This document shows, piece by piece, positions 40,568 through 50,511 of a DNA stretch of 64,000 nucleotides (positions are counted from its first letter, which is position 1; each line of letters opens with the position of its first letter). The stretch spans positions 1 to 64,000 of the forward strand of contig NZ_LZKI01000098.1 of NCBI RefSeq assembly GCF_001672755.1, written 5' to 3'. The notes below the pieces were generated by a model. That model was not told the DNA's origin, did no database searches, and was given only the letters and a program-made list of their open reading frames with translations. This DNA is from Mycobacterium colombiense. Lineage in GTDB: Bacteria > Actinomycetota > Actinomycetes > Mycobacteriales > Mycobacteriaceae. Both the position numbers and the translations under genes were made by a program.

Positions 40568-40592
40568 GATAGAAATTGAAGCTATTTCTATC
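40568..40592. promoter_or_regulatory. Perfect 9-bp palindrome, likely TetR operator
   Basis: GATAGAAAT-TGAAGCT-ATTTCTATC is an exact inverted repeat with a 7-base centre, in an otherwise featureless 325-base spacer (40480-40804). It is AT-rich in a GC-rich genome and lies upstream of the DUF2236 operon that ends in a TetR gene. Confidence 0.65.
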
Positions 40593-40804
40593 GTCGAGTC
40601 TGGCACAGACCGTCGCCGTTTGATAGGGACGGCGAGAGATTCAGTCGGGATCGGCATGGCAGCCGTGTCTTTCGTCGCGTCCAACCTGCAGATTCCGCGA
40701 GCGTCCGGCACCGCCGGGCCATCACCGCCGGTAGACGAAAGCAATTTACCTATCACGGACCGCGCCGGCCCATGGTCAACACCGGGCGGCGCCGACTCGC
40801 GCCG

Positions 40805-42922
40805 TCAGCTCAGAAAGGCGTTGATCGCCGACGCGAGATCGGGGGACGCCGACGTCGCGAGATTCTGATAGCTACCGCCACTGAGCTGGGCGACCGCTTC
40901 CCAGGTCGCCCGGTCCGGGTCGGCTCCGAAGTCGATGACGTTCACCGCGATGGGTTTGGCCGAATCGGCGCTCTTGCGGATGAAGTCCTGCAGCCCCGGC
41001 CCGTCCAGCGTCTGGTCCGTGTGCGGTCCCGCGGTGATCAACAGTATCGAATTCGTCTGTCCCGCATGGTAGTTGGTCTGCATATCCTGGTAGAGCATCC
41101 GCAGCGTGGTGAAGGACACCGCGCCGCCGCCCGACGAGTACTGCTTGTCCAGCGCGGTGGTCAGCGCGGCCGAACGCGGCTGGCCGTTGACCGCGTCGGA
41201 CAGCGGCCCGCTCGCCACCTCGGAGCGGCCCTCGTGGCCGTCGAACGTCCACAACCCGACCACGGCGGTGCCGGGCAGCGCCTTGATCTTGTCCTGCAGC
41301 GCCCCGATCACGTTGGCCAGCCGGGACTTTCCGCCTTCCTGGCCGGGCATCGACTGGTCGAGCATGATGGTCGTGGCCTGCCCGCTCGACGGGCTCGCCA
41401 TCGCCTCGGCGAGGGTGGCCCGCATCGGCTCATCGCCCACCGACAGCGCGGCCGGCAGCGCCGGGAAGTCGGTGACCGGACTGCTGGGCGGTTTGACCCC
41501 GTTGACGCGGAAACCGGCCTTCGCCAGCTTGGCCAGCTGATCGGACTTGTGCATGAAACGCGAGAACTCGCTGGCCGCCGAGGCCTGTTCCCGGCTGAGC
41601 CAGGAACCACTGAGCAGCACGGTGGGGTAGTCGGCCACCGCGGCGGAGCCGGGTGGCAGCCAGAACCCCAAGGCGCCCTTGGCGTCTGGCAACGATTGGC
41701 CGCGCTGGAACAGCTGCTGCTCGGTGGTGACGACCGCATGCACCGGCGCGGTCGCGGGGTCGCCGGGCTTCAGCAGCGTGTTCATCGCCTCGTTGAGCGA
41801 GCTGTCGGCCAGCTTGGGTTGCCCGCTCAGCAGGCTGCGCACCGCGCCGGTGCCCTGCGTCACCGGCGCGCCGGGCGGTACCGACGCGGCCGCCACCGCC
41901 TCTCCGGCCAGAAACGATGCGTCACCGTTGCCGCTCATCGGCAGCGCCAGGCGCAACGAGCCCCACGCGGGTAAGTTCAACCCGGCCAACGCATTCGGGT
42001 TGTTTTGCAGCCCGGGCAGCGCCGCCCAGTTCTGGTTGGACAGGGCCGGGGCGAGTTGGGGGCGGATGGCCAGCACCACCGGCGAGGTGACCAGCGAATG
42101 GCTCTCGGTGACGGTCTTCTGCGCCGTCGCCCCGGCGAGCCGTGCGGCCGAGATCGAGCTGCCCGGAATCCACAGCGCCGGTTGGCCGCCCAATTCCGCG
42201 GGCCACTTGCCGATGAAGCCGTTGAGCACGGCGTCGGAGTTGGCCGGCTTGACGCTCACCACCATGCAGTGGTCACCGATCGGCCCGGCGGATTTGTTGT
42301 AGCTTTCCGCGAATTGCTGAACGGAATCGGCGATCGACGGGTCTGCGACGACGGCCACCGTCTCCTGGCCGCCCGAGCAGCGTCCCGCCGCCGTGTGTGA
42401 TCGCTTGGACAGCGCGTCACCGAAGAAGCTCCACAGGATCACCGATCCCACCACGACGACGACCGCGACCAGCGCCACGATCACGCCGATGCTGACGCCG
42501 CGGCGGCCGCCCTCGCTGCGGTGACCACCCAGCCGATCGGCGAGCCCACGATGCCCGCCCCGGAAGAGCGACGGTGTCGAGGCCGGGGGCTCCGGGCTCG
42601 GCGCGGCAGCGGGCCGCGACGGAAACTCCGGGTAGTCGTCAGCGGCGCTGTCTACGAACGAATCCTCGGCCGCGTAGAGATCGTCGTCCGCCGTGAATCG
42701 CCCGTCGTCGGGATGGCGACGTTCGTCGGCGTAGTCACCCTCGTCCGAGTAGTCGCCCTCGTCCGAATAGTCACCCTCGTCCGAGTACAGGTCGGCTTCC
42801 TCGTCGCCGGCGTCCCGGTGGCGGTGTCCCGCATCGTCACCGCGAGACGGCTCGTCGACGACGTCGTCGCGAGATGGCTCCTCAAGGAAGTCGTCAGGGT
42901 CGGGCGCACTGTGCCTACCCAT
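40805..42922 (-). CDS. Membrane-anchored substrate-binding-like and vWA domain protein (Rv1836c homologue)
   Basis: 705-residue protein. The long acidic N-terminus (residues 1-140) contains near-perfect tandem SDEGDY repeats at about residues 47-64. One transmembrane helix follows (about 143-167, VIVALVAVVVVVGSVILW). The extracytoplasmic part has a solute-binding-protein-like domain (about 185-470) and a C-terminal von Willebrand A domain with the metal-site-like motif MLDQSMPG. A role in the envelope is likely but unproven. It follows glcB on the same strand, 100 bases downstream. It is about 28 residues longer than the 677-residue M. tuberculosis protein, partly through the acidic repeats. 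Confidence 0.88.
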   Translation of the reverse strand: MGRHSAPDPDDFLEEPSRDDVVDEPSRGDDAGHRHRDAGDEEADLYSDEGDYSDEGDYSDEGDYADERRHPDDGRFTADDDLYAAEDSFVDSAADDYPEFPSRPAAAPSPEPPASTPSLFRGGHRGLADRLGGHRSEGGRRGVSIGVIVALVAVVVVVGSVILWSFFGDALSKRSHTAAGRCSGGQETVAVVADPSIADSVQQFAESYNKSAGPIGDHCMVVSVKPANSDAVLNGFIGKWPAELGGQPALWIPGSSISAARLAGATAQKTVTESHSLVTSPVVLAIRPQLAPALSNQNWAALPGLQNNPNALAGLNLPAWGSLRLALPMSGNGDASFLAGEAVAAASVPPGAPVTQGTGAVRSLLSGQPKLADSSLNEAMNTLLKPGDPATAPVHAVVTTEQQLFQRGQSLPDAKGALGFWLPPGSAAVADYPTVLLSGSWLSREQASAASEFSRFMHKSDQLAKLAKAGFRVNGVKPPSSPVTDFPALPAALSVGDEPMRATLAEAMASPSSGQATTIMLDQSMPGQEGGKSRLANVIGALQDKIKALPGTAVVGLWTFDGHEGRSEVASGPLSDAVNGQPRSAALTTALDKQYSSGGGAVSFTTLRMLYQDMQTNYHAGQTNSILLITAGPHTDQTLDGPGLQDFIRKSADSAKPIAVNVIDFGADPDRATWEAVAQLSGGSYQNLATSASPDLASAINAFLS
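42731..42784. repeat. 18-bp tandem repeat, three copies, within the vWA protein gene
   Basis: Units GTAGTCACCCTCGTCCGA (42731), GTAGTCGCCCTCGTCCGA (42749) and ATAGTCACCCTCGTCCGA (42767) differ by one base from each other. They encode the acidic SDEGDY repeat on the minus strand. Copy number probably varies between strains. Confidence 0.85.
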
Positions 42923-43022
42923 AGCAGTGCCCGCGGCCTTTCCGTCGATCCATCGTTAACCCGGCGCCGATTTTAGTCATCGCCGGCACTATTACACGTT
43001 CGAACCCGATTTGAGCGCAGGC

Positions 43023-45227
43023 TCAATTCGATTGCGCGGCGTGTGCCTTGGCCTCACGCCGACGGCGATGCAGGATCGGCTCGGTGTAACCGTTGGGTTG
43101 CTGCGTTCCGGTCAGGATCAGATCCTGTGCGGCCAGGAAGGCCAGGCTGTCGTCGAAGTTCGGCGCCATCGGCAGGTACGCCGCGTCCTTGGCGTTCTGC
43201 TCGTCGACCAGTGGGGCCATCCGCTCCAGGCTGGCCCGCACGTCCTGCTCGGTGATCACCCCGTGGCGCAGCCAGTTGGCCAGCAGCTGGCTCGAGATCC
43301 GCAGCGTGGCACGGTCTTCCATCAGTGCCACGTCGTGGATGTCGGGCACCTTCGAGCAGCCGACGCCCTGGGCGACCCAGCGCACCACGTAGCCCAGGAT
43401 GGACTGGCAGTTGTTGTCGACCTCTTCGCGGATCTCCTCGGAAGCCCAGGCCAGCTCCTTGGCCAGCGGGATGGTCAGCAACTCCTCGATCTTGGTGCGC
43501 TTCTTACCCGCGAGCTCCTCCTGCACGGCGCCCACGTCGACGTAGTGGTAGTGCATCGCGTGCAGGGTGGCCGCCGTCGGTGAGGGCACCCACGCGGTGG
43601 TCGCCCCGGCCTTCGGCTGGCCGATCTTCTGCTCGACCATGTCGGCCATCAGCTCGGTCATCGCCCACATGCCCTTACCGATCTGGGCCTTGCCCTTGAA
43701 GCCGGCCGCCAGACCGATGTCGACGTTGGCGTCCTCGTAGGCCTTGATCCAGGTGCTGTTCTTCATCGCACCCTTGCGGATCATCGGCCCGGCCTCCATC
43801 GAGGTGTGGATTTCGTCGCCGGTGCGGTCCAGGAAGCCGGTGTTGATGAACACGACGCGGTCGGCCGCCGCTTTGATGCAGGCCTTGAGGTTGACGGTGG
43901 TGCGCCGCTCCTCGTCCATGATGCCGACCTTGAGGGTGCCCTGCGGCAGCCCGAGCACGTCTTCGACGCGGCTGAACAGCTCGCAGGTGTAGGCGACCTC
44001 GTCGGGTCCGTGCATCTTGGGCTTGACGATGTAGATGGACCCGGTGCGGCTGTTGGCCAGCGGGCCGTTGGAGTCACCGGTCTTGAGCCCGTGGATCGCG
44101 GTCAGGCCGGTGAACAGCGCATCCATGATGCCCTCGAACACCTCTTTCTCTTCGTCGCCTTCGCTCCAGACGATCGCGTCGTTGGTCATCAGGTGACCGA
44201 CGTTGCGGACGAACAGCAGGCTACGGCCGGGCAGAACCAGTTCGCCCTCGCCGTCGGGTGTGGTGTAGGTGCGGTCCTCGTTGAGCACCCGGGTGAAGGT
44301 CTTGCCGTCCTTTTTGACGTCTTCGGACAGATCGCCCTTGTTCAGCCCGAGCCAGTTGCGGTAGCCGAGCACCTTGTCGTCGGCGTCGACGGCGGCCACC
44401 GAGTCCTCGAAGTCCATGATCGTGGTGATCGCCGATTCCAGGACGACGTCCTTGATGCCCGCGGAGTCGGTCTTGCCGATCGGCGATTCCGGGTCGATCA
44501 GGATTTCGATGTGCAGGCCGTGGTTGACCAGCAACACCGACCAGTTGGGGGAGCCGAGCTCGCCGGTGTAGCCGGCGAACTTCTCCGGGTCGGCCAGGCC
44601 GACGGAGCCGTCGGCGGTCGCGACCTTGAGCTGTCCGTCGTCGACACTGAGTCCCGTCGCGTCGGCCCACGACCCGGATTCCAGCGGCACGGCCTGGTCC
44701 AGGAATTTGCGCGCGTAGGCGATCACCTTGTCGCCGCGCACCTGGTTGTAGCTGGTGCCCTTCTCGGCGCCGTCATCCTCGGGGATGACGTCGGTGCCGT
44801 ACAGCGCGTCGTAGAGCGAGCCCCACCGCGCGTTCGCGGCGTTCAGCGCGAACCGCGCGTTGAGCACCGGCACCACCAGCTGCGGGCCTGCGGTCGTGGT
44901 GATCTCGTCGTCCACGCCGGAGGTGGTGATGGTGAAGTCCGCGGGTTCGGGCTGTAGATAACCGATTTCGGTGAGGAACTCGCGGTACGCCTCGATGTCG
45001 AGCGGCTCGATGACACGCTGCCGGTGCCACTTGTCGATCTGGGCCTGCAGCTCGTCGCGCCGGCGCAGCAAGTCCTGGTTCTTGGGGGTGAGGTCGGTGA
45101 CCACCTTGTCGACGCCCGCCCAGAAGCTGTCCGGGTCGATGTCGGTGCCGGGCAAGGCCTCGTTGTTCACGAAGTCATAGAGCACTCGGGCGACGCGCAA
45201 GTTCCCCGCCGACACGCGATCAGTCAT
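43023..45227 (-). CDS. glcB: Malate synthase G
   Basis: 734-residue glyoxylate-shunt enzyme that condenses acetyl-CoA with glyoxylate to give malate. Active-site regions are [15 protein letters not shown] with the catalytic Arg, the Mg2+ ligands in DEERRT and FLDRTGDE, and the catalytic Asp in HYHYVDVGA. The length is close to the 741 residues of the M. tuberculosis enzyme. It starts [19 protein letters not shown] with GGAGGA upstream. Its glyoxylate use connects with glycine metabolism (gcvB, gcvH) in this window. Confidence 0.97.
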   Translation of the reverse strand: MTDRVSAGNLRVARVLYDFVNNEALPGTDIDPDSFWAGVDKVVTDLTPKNQDLLRRRDELQAQIDKWHRQRVIEPLDIEAYREFLTEIGYLQPEPADFTITTSGVDDEITTTAGPQLVVPVLNARFALNAANARWGSLYDALYGTDVIPEDDGAEKGTSYNQVRGDKVIAYARKFLDQAVPLESGSWADATGLSVDDGQLKVATADGSVGLADPEKFAGYTGELGSPNWSVLLVNHGLHIEILIDPESPIGKTDSAGIKDVVLESAITTIMDFEDSVAAVDADDKVLGYRNWLGLNKGDLSEDVKKDGKTFTRVLNEDRTYTTPDGEGELVLPGRSLLFVRNVGHLMTNDAIVWSEGDEEKEVFEGIMDALFTGLTAIHGLKTGDSNGPLANSRTGSIYIVKPKMHGPDEVAYTCELFSRVEDVLGLPQGTLKVGIMDEERRTTVNLKACIKAAADRVVFINTGFLDRTGDEIHTSMEAGPMIRKGAMKNSTWIKAYEDANVDIGLAAGFKGKAQIGKGMWAMTELMADMVEQKIGQPKAGATTAWVPSPTAATLHAMHYHYVDVGAVQEELAGKKRTKIEELLTIPLAKELAWASEEIREEVDNNCQSILGYVVRWVAQGVGCSKVPDIHDVALMEDRATLRISSQLLANWLRHGVITEQDVRASLERMAPLVDEQNAKDAAYLPMAPNFDDSLAFLAAQDLILTGTQQPNGYTEPILHRRRREAKAHAAQSN

Positions 45228-45340
45228 GATTCTCCTCCGTCATGGGCCGCACCGGACCATCGTCGGGCCAGATTGGCAATGCCATAAGCCTACCGAGCGC
45301 AGCCTGGTGAGCGTTATTCGCCCGACCCGGCAGGCGCAGG

Positions 45341-45484
45341 TCAGACCGCGCTGACAGCTTCAAGAACGACGCTGCGGCGAGCACCGGGATCTGTTTCCAG
45401 CAACGCATGTTTCGCGTCCAACGGTGCCGCGCCCTCCAGCACTTTCTTAACTGGTAGCCGTGAAAGATCATACGGGCTGCGCAT
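45341..45484 (-). CDS. Short hypothetical ORF, 47 residues
   Basis: Within the 281-base spacer between glcB and the CNNM gene, a minus-strand frame reads MRSPYDLSRLPVKKVLEG and ends VVLEAVSAV. Composition looks protein-like, but third-position GC is lower than in neighbouring genes and there is no good ribosome binding site. It could be a small gene or the rest of a decayed one. In M. tuberculosis vapBC13 and a PE_PGRS gene lie here; I see no similarity to those. Confidence 0.22.
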   Translation of the reverse strand: MRSPYDLSRLPVKKVLEGAAPLDAKHALLETDPGARRSVVLEAVSAV

Positions 45485-45508
45485 AGTCGTCCCGGCCGGC
45501 CAGTGCCG

Positions 45509-46549
45509 CTACGCGTCGCGCATCGTGCCGACGAGGTCTTCAACCAGGTCTTCCATGGCCACCATGGCCACCACCACCCCGTTTTCGTCGGTCACCAGCG
45601 CCAGATGGCTGTTGCTGCGGCGCATCCGGGACAGGGCATCGGCCAGCGGCAGCGATTGGGACAGCCGCGGCAGCGGGCGCACCTTCGCCAGATCGATCAC
45701 CGTCTGCGGATCGTCATCGAGGGTCAGCACGTCCTTGATGTGCAGATATCCGAGGAAGACGCCGCCGACGCTGGCCACCGGGAACCGCGAGTAGCCGGTC
45801 TGGGCCAGGGCCTGCTCGACCGCCCCGACCGTGGGGCCCGAGCCCGCCGCGGCGACCGGTACCGCGTGCACGCCGGCGAGCGGCACCGCCACGTCACCGA
45901 CCACGCGGTGGCGAATTTGCAGCGCCCGGGTGAGCCGGGTGCGTTCCTCGCGGTCCAGCAAGCCCTCGGACTCCGATTCGGCGATCATCTCGCTGAGCTC
46001 GACGGGGGAGACTGTGATCTCCAGCTCTTCCTTGGGTTCGACGCCGAACGCGCGCACCACCAGGTTGGCGCACTTGTTGTAGAACACGATGAACGGCCGG
46101 GCCGCCCGCACGTAGGCCAGATACGGCGGGACCAGCAGCATCGCGGTGCGTTCCGGCCCGGCCAGCGCGATGTTCTTCGGCACCATCTCGCCCAGCAGCA
46201 CGTGCAGCGTCACCACGATGGCCAGCGCGATTGCGAACGACAACGTGTGCAGCAGCGTCGGGTGAATTCCCGTGAGCCCCAACGCCGTTCGCAACAGATT
46301 GGACACGGCCGACTCGCCGATCCGCCCGAGCAGCAGGGACGCGGCGGTGACGCCCAACTGGGCACCGGCCAGCATGGCCGGCAGTTGCTCTCCCGCGCGG
46401 ATCACCGTGACCGCGGCCGCCTTACCCTGTTCGGCCAGCGCCTCGAGGCGGTCACGCCGTGCCGAGATCAGCGAGAACTCCGCCCCGACGAAGAACGCGT
46501 TCACCCCGATCAACAGGCAGGCCACCAGCAGGCCCATGGTGTCGCTCAT
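45509..46549 (-). CDS. CNNM/HlyC-CorC family membrane protein with CBS domains (Rv1841c homologue)
   Basis: 346-residue protein. The N-terminal DUF21/CNNM transmembrane domain (about residues 1-180) has [18 protein letters not shown] and [17 protein letters not shown]. Two CBS domains follow (about 215-345), ending [18 protein letters not shown]. It lacks the C-terminal CorC/HlyC domain present in its partner. The family is linked to Mg2+/Co2+ transport or efflux. Its start overlaps the end of the partner gene by 4 bases (ATGA), so the two are coupled and may form a heterodimer. Confidence 0.93.
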   Translation of the reverse strand: MSDTMGLLVACLLIGVNAFFVGAEFSLISARRDRLEALAEQGKAAAVTVIRAGEQLPAMLAGAQLGVTAASLLLGRIGESAVSNLLRTALGLTGIHPTLLHTLSFAIALAIVVTLHVLLGEMVPKNIALAGPERTAMLLVPPYLAYVRAARPFIVFYNKCANLVVRAFGVEPKEELEITVSPVELSEMIAESESEGLLDREERTRLTRALQIRHRVVGDVAVPLAGVHAVPVAAAGSGPTVGAVEQALAQTGYSRFPVASVGGVFLGYLHIKDVLTLDDDPQTVIDLAKVRPLPRLSQSLPLADALSRMRRSNSHLALVTDENGVVVAMVAMEDLVEDLVGTMRDA

Positions 46550-47916
46550 CGGTGCGCCCCGGTCGCGGGAACGTCACCGTGACTGCCCACTTCGATCAGC
46601 TCGAGCAGGTCGATCCGGCGGCCATCCATCCGGATCACCGTTGCCTGCCAACGCGTCACCGCGTCCAGTAGGCCGTCGGAGTCCAGCGCGGGCAGCTTGA
46701 CCGTGTCGCCGGCCACCGGGATGTGACCGATCTCGCGCAGCACCAGCCCGCCGATGGTCTCGTAGGGGCCTTCGGGTGCCCGAAAGCCGGTGGCCGCGGC
46801 CACCTCGTCGATGCGCAGCAGGCCCGAGACCCGCCAGCCGGAGCCGGCGGGCACCACGTCCGGAGTCGCGTCGTCGTGCTCGTCGCGGACGTCGCCCACG
46901 ATCTCCTCGATCAGGTCCTCGACGGTCACCATGCCGGCGGTGCCGCCGTATTCGTCGACGACCAGCGCGGTTTGTAGGTTGTTGGCGCGGATCTCGGCCA
47001 TCACCGCGTCGCCGTCCAGGGTTGACGGCACGTTCGGAACGGGTTGGGCCACCGTGATCAGCCGAGTGCGGGCGCGTTCGGTTCGCGGGATGGCGAACAC
47101 CTGCTTGACGTGCACGATGCCGACCGTCTCGTCGAGGTCGCCGTCGACGATCGGGAAGCGGGAAAACCCGGACTCGGCGGCCGTGGTCACCAGGTCGGCG
47201 ACCGTGTCGTCGGTCTGCAGGGCCACGATCTTGGACCGGGGCGTCATCAGCTCTTCGGCGCTCAGGGCGCCGAACTGCAACGAGCGCCGCACCAGGGCCG
47301 CCGTCGCGGCGTCCAGGGCGCCGCTGCGCGCCGACGAACGCACCAGCGACAACAGCTCCTGCGGGGACCGGGCCGAGCGCAGCTCTTCGGCCGGTTCGAC
47401 GCCGAGCCGGCGCACGATCCAGTTCGCCGCCCCGTTGGTCAGCCGGATCGCCGGCGTGAGCAGCAGCGAGAACAACAGCTGGGCGCTCACGACGGCGCGG
47501 GCCGCCGACAGCGGGCGCGCCACCGCCAGGTACTTGGGAACCAGCTCGCCGAACACCATCGACACCGATGTCACGATCACCAGCACCAGGAAGGCCATGA
47601 TCGCGTCGCCGACCCTGTCGGGTATGCCGATCGCATCCAGCCACGGGTGCGGCAAGTCCTCCACCATCGGATCGGTCAGGTAACCGGCCGCCAGCGTGGT
47701 GATCGAGATACCCAGCTGTGCGCCCGACAGCTGAAACGACAGCCGGTGGTGCGCGTGACGGATCCAGCGGTCGCGGCGTCCGCCGCCACGCGCGTTGGCC
47801 TCGACCGCGCTGCGGTCCAGGGTGGTCAGCGAGAACTCCGCGGCGACGAAGACGGCGTTGCCGAGGATGAGCACCGCGATCGCCACAACGCTGATCACGG
47901 TGACGGTGACGTTCAT
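46546..47916 (-). CDS. CNNM/CorC family membrane protein with CBS and CorC_HlyC domains (Rv1842c homologue)
   Basis: 456-residue protein with the full CNNM-type layout. The DUF21 transmembrane domain (about 1-200) has [17 protein letters not shown] and [19 protein letters not shown] pair (about 215-345) contains [25 protein letters not shown]. The C-terminal CorC_HlyC domain (about 365-445) contains [12 protein letters not shown] and [16 protein letters not shown]. Family role: Mg2+ or Co2+ transport. It is the first of two coupled genes. An ORF of 65 codons ends at its start with an ATGA overlap. Confidence 0.93.
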   Translation of the reverse strand: MNVTVTVISVVAIAVLILGNAVFVAAEFSLTTLDRSAVEANARGGGRRDRWIRHAHHRLSFQLSGAQLGISITTLAAGYLTDPMVEDLPHPWLDAIGIPDRVGDAIMAFLVLVIVTSVSMVFGELVPKYLAVARPLSAARAVVSAQLLFSLLLTPAIRLTNGAANWIVRRLGVEPAEELRSARSPQELLSLVRSSARSGALDAATAALVRRSLQFGALSAEELMTPRSKIVALQTDDTVADLVTTAAESGFSRFPIVDGDLDETVGIVHVKQVFAIPRTERARTRLITVAQPVPNVPSTLDGDAVMAEIRANNLQTALVVDEYGGTAGMVTVEDLIEEIVGDVRDEHDDATPDVVPAGSGWRVSGLLRIDEVAAATGFRAPEGPYETIGGLVLREIGHIPVAGDTVKLPALDSDGLLDAVTRWQATVIRMDGRRIDLLELIEVGSHGDVPATGAHR

Positions 47917-48110
47917 GAACGACGCCGCCGGCCGGCCGAGGGGAACGGCTTGATGAGCGGAGACGGCGCGGAAGGAGGCTCCGCATCGGGCGATTCGGCT
48001 GACGGCCCGTGCGCCCGCAAGCCGATGGCTGGCACGGGTGCCTGCGGCACGTCGATCCTTTCGCTGCCTGGTGGCTGACCGGCCGCGGTTGCGGCCGTCT
48101 TTGCTGTCAT
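47913..48110 (-). CDS. Short Pro/Ala-rich hypothetical ORF, 65 residues
   Basis: Minus-strand frame [20 protein letters not shown] ending SAGRRRRS. Its stop overlaps the start of the CNNM gene as ATGA, an arrangement typical of coupled genes, and its codon use is GC-rich like real genes. There is no clear ribosome binding site and no recognisable domain. It may be a leader peptide gene, an upstream extension of the CNNM protein lost by frameshift, or chance. The rest of the 320-base spacer 47917-48236 holds the IdeR box of mbtK. Confidence 0.25.
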   Translation of the reverse strand: MTAKTAATAAGQPPGSERIDVPQAPVPAIGLRAHGPSAESPDAEPPSAPSPLIKPFPSAGRRRRS

Positions 48111-48196
48111 ATGCTAGCCCGGGCCGCGGGCGTGCGGCGCTGCCCGGCCCTGGCTACGGGCTCGATCGTTCGAATCCGCGGCCGACCCGGGCCAAC

Positions 48197-48215
48197 TAAA
48201 GTATGGCTAACCTTA
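48197..48215 (+). promoter_or_regulatory. IdeR iron box upstream of mbtK
   Basis: TAAAGTATGGCTAACCTTA matches the 19-base IdeR consensus TTAGGTTAGGCTAACCTAA at 13 or more positions, including an unbroken GGCTAACCT. It ends 21 bases before the mbtK start. Iron-loaded IdeR should repress mbtK here, as it does other mycobactin genes. Confidence 0.82.
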
Positions 48216-48236
48216 CTCAGGTACGCTCTGCGCACT

Positions 48237-48854
48237 ATGCCCGACGCTCAGACGCCGTCCATTCAGGTCCTCCCGCGCGAACGCTTCGACATTCCCGACG
48301 AGGTAGCGCGCATTCCCCGCCCACCGGTTCCCACCCTCGATCCACCGTTCGGTATGCGCGTGGCGCGGCTCGAGGACGCGGACAGGGTGACCGAGTGGAT
48401 GAACCGCCCGCATTTGGCGCAGGCGTGGGAATACGACTGGCCGGCGCCCCGGTGGCGACAGCACCTGAGCGCCCAGCTGGACGGGACGTATTCGCTGCCG
48501 TTGCTCGGCAGCTTGCGGGGCATACCGCGCGCCTACCTCGAACTCTATTGGGGCGCAAAGGATCTGATATCCCGGTACTACGACGCCGAGCCCTATGACC
48601 TGGGGCTGCACGCCGCCATCGCCGATCTGAACCTGGTGAACCGCGGCCTGGGCCCGATGCTGTTGCCCCGGATCGTGGCCAGCGTCTTCTCGGCGGAGCC
48701 GCGGTGCCGGCGGATCATGTTCGACCCCGATCACCGCAACACCACCGCGCGCCGGCTGTGCGAGTACGCCGGATGCAAGTTTCTCGGCGAGCACGACACG
48801 ACGAACCGGCGCATGGCGCTCTACGCGCTCGAGGCGCCGATCACCGATTCGTAG
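48237..48854 (+). CDS. mbtK: MbtK, mycobactin lysine N6-acyltransferase
   Basis: 205-residue GNAT-fold acyltransferase that transfers a long acyl chain from MbtL to the hydroxylysine side chain in mycobactin synthesis. The sequence is very close to M. tuberculosis Rv1347c, with [32 protein letters not shown] and [20 protein letters not shown]. The ATG at 48237 lies downstream of an IdeR box. In M. tuberculosis mbtK is in the mbt-2 cluster (Rv1344-Rv1349) far from guaB1. Here it sits beside guaB1, facing a remnant of its usual neighbour mbtN, whose reading frame overlaps it by 34 bases. Confidence 0.93.
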   Translation: MPDAQTPSIQVLPRERFDIPDEVARIPRPPVPTLDPPFGMRVARLEDADRVTEWMNRPHLAQAWEYDWPAPRWRQHLSAQLDGTYSLPLLGSLRGIPRAYLELYWGAKDLISRYYDAEPYDLGLHAAIADLNLVNRGLGPMLLPRIVASVFSAEPRCRRIMFDPDHRNTTARRLCEYAGCKFLGEHDTTNRRMALYALEAPITDS

Positions 48855-49012
48855 CCGCTGTAGTCGGGCGCCATCCCGGCTGCCACCAACTCCCACAGCA
48901 CCGCGTCGGTGCCGCCACCGACGCGGGCCGGCTTCATGTCGCGCCACCATGAGCCCGGCGGCGTCTCATCGACGAGATATCCCGACCCGCCGAAAATGTG
49001 CATGCAGGCTTA
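48821..49012 (-). pseudogene. mbtN: 3' remnant of mbtN (fadE14), acyl-ACP dehydrogenase
   Basis: A 60-residue minus-strand frame (from the ATG at 49003) reads [20 protein letters not shown] and ends [19 protein letters not shown]... This is the C-terminal end of an acyl-CoA dehydrogenase with the FadE14/MbtN signature. A stop lies in frame a few codons upstream, and guaB1 begins to read at once, so about 85 percent of the gene is gone. MbtN normally makes the cis double bond of the mycobactin acyl chain. Orientation relative to mbtK (convergent) is the same as in M. tuberculosis, so this is a deletion scar rather than chance. Confidence 0.8.
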
Positions 49013-49022
49013 CCCCAGCGTG

Positions 49023-50477
<1,455 letters not shown>

Positions 50478-50511
50478 TCAAGCCCCCTTCGCGCCCTCTG
50501 GTGTCGCCCGG

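Noticed and set aside
45228..45508. Remnants of the vapBC13 toxin-antitoxin pair expected from the M. tuberculosis order
   Set aside because: The spacer has a short frame, but nothing resembling a PIN domain or an AbrB-type antitoxin.
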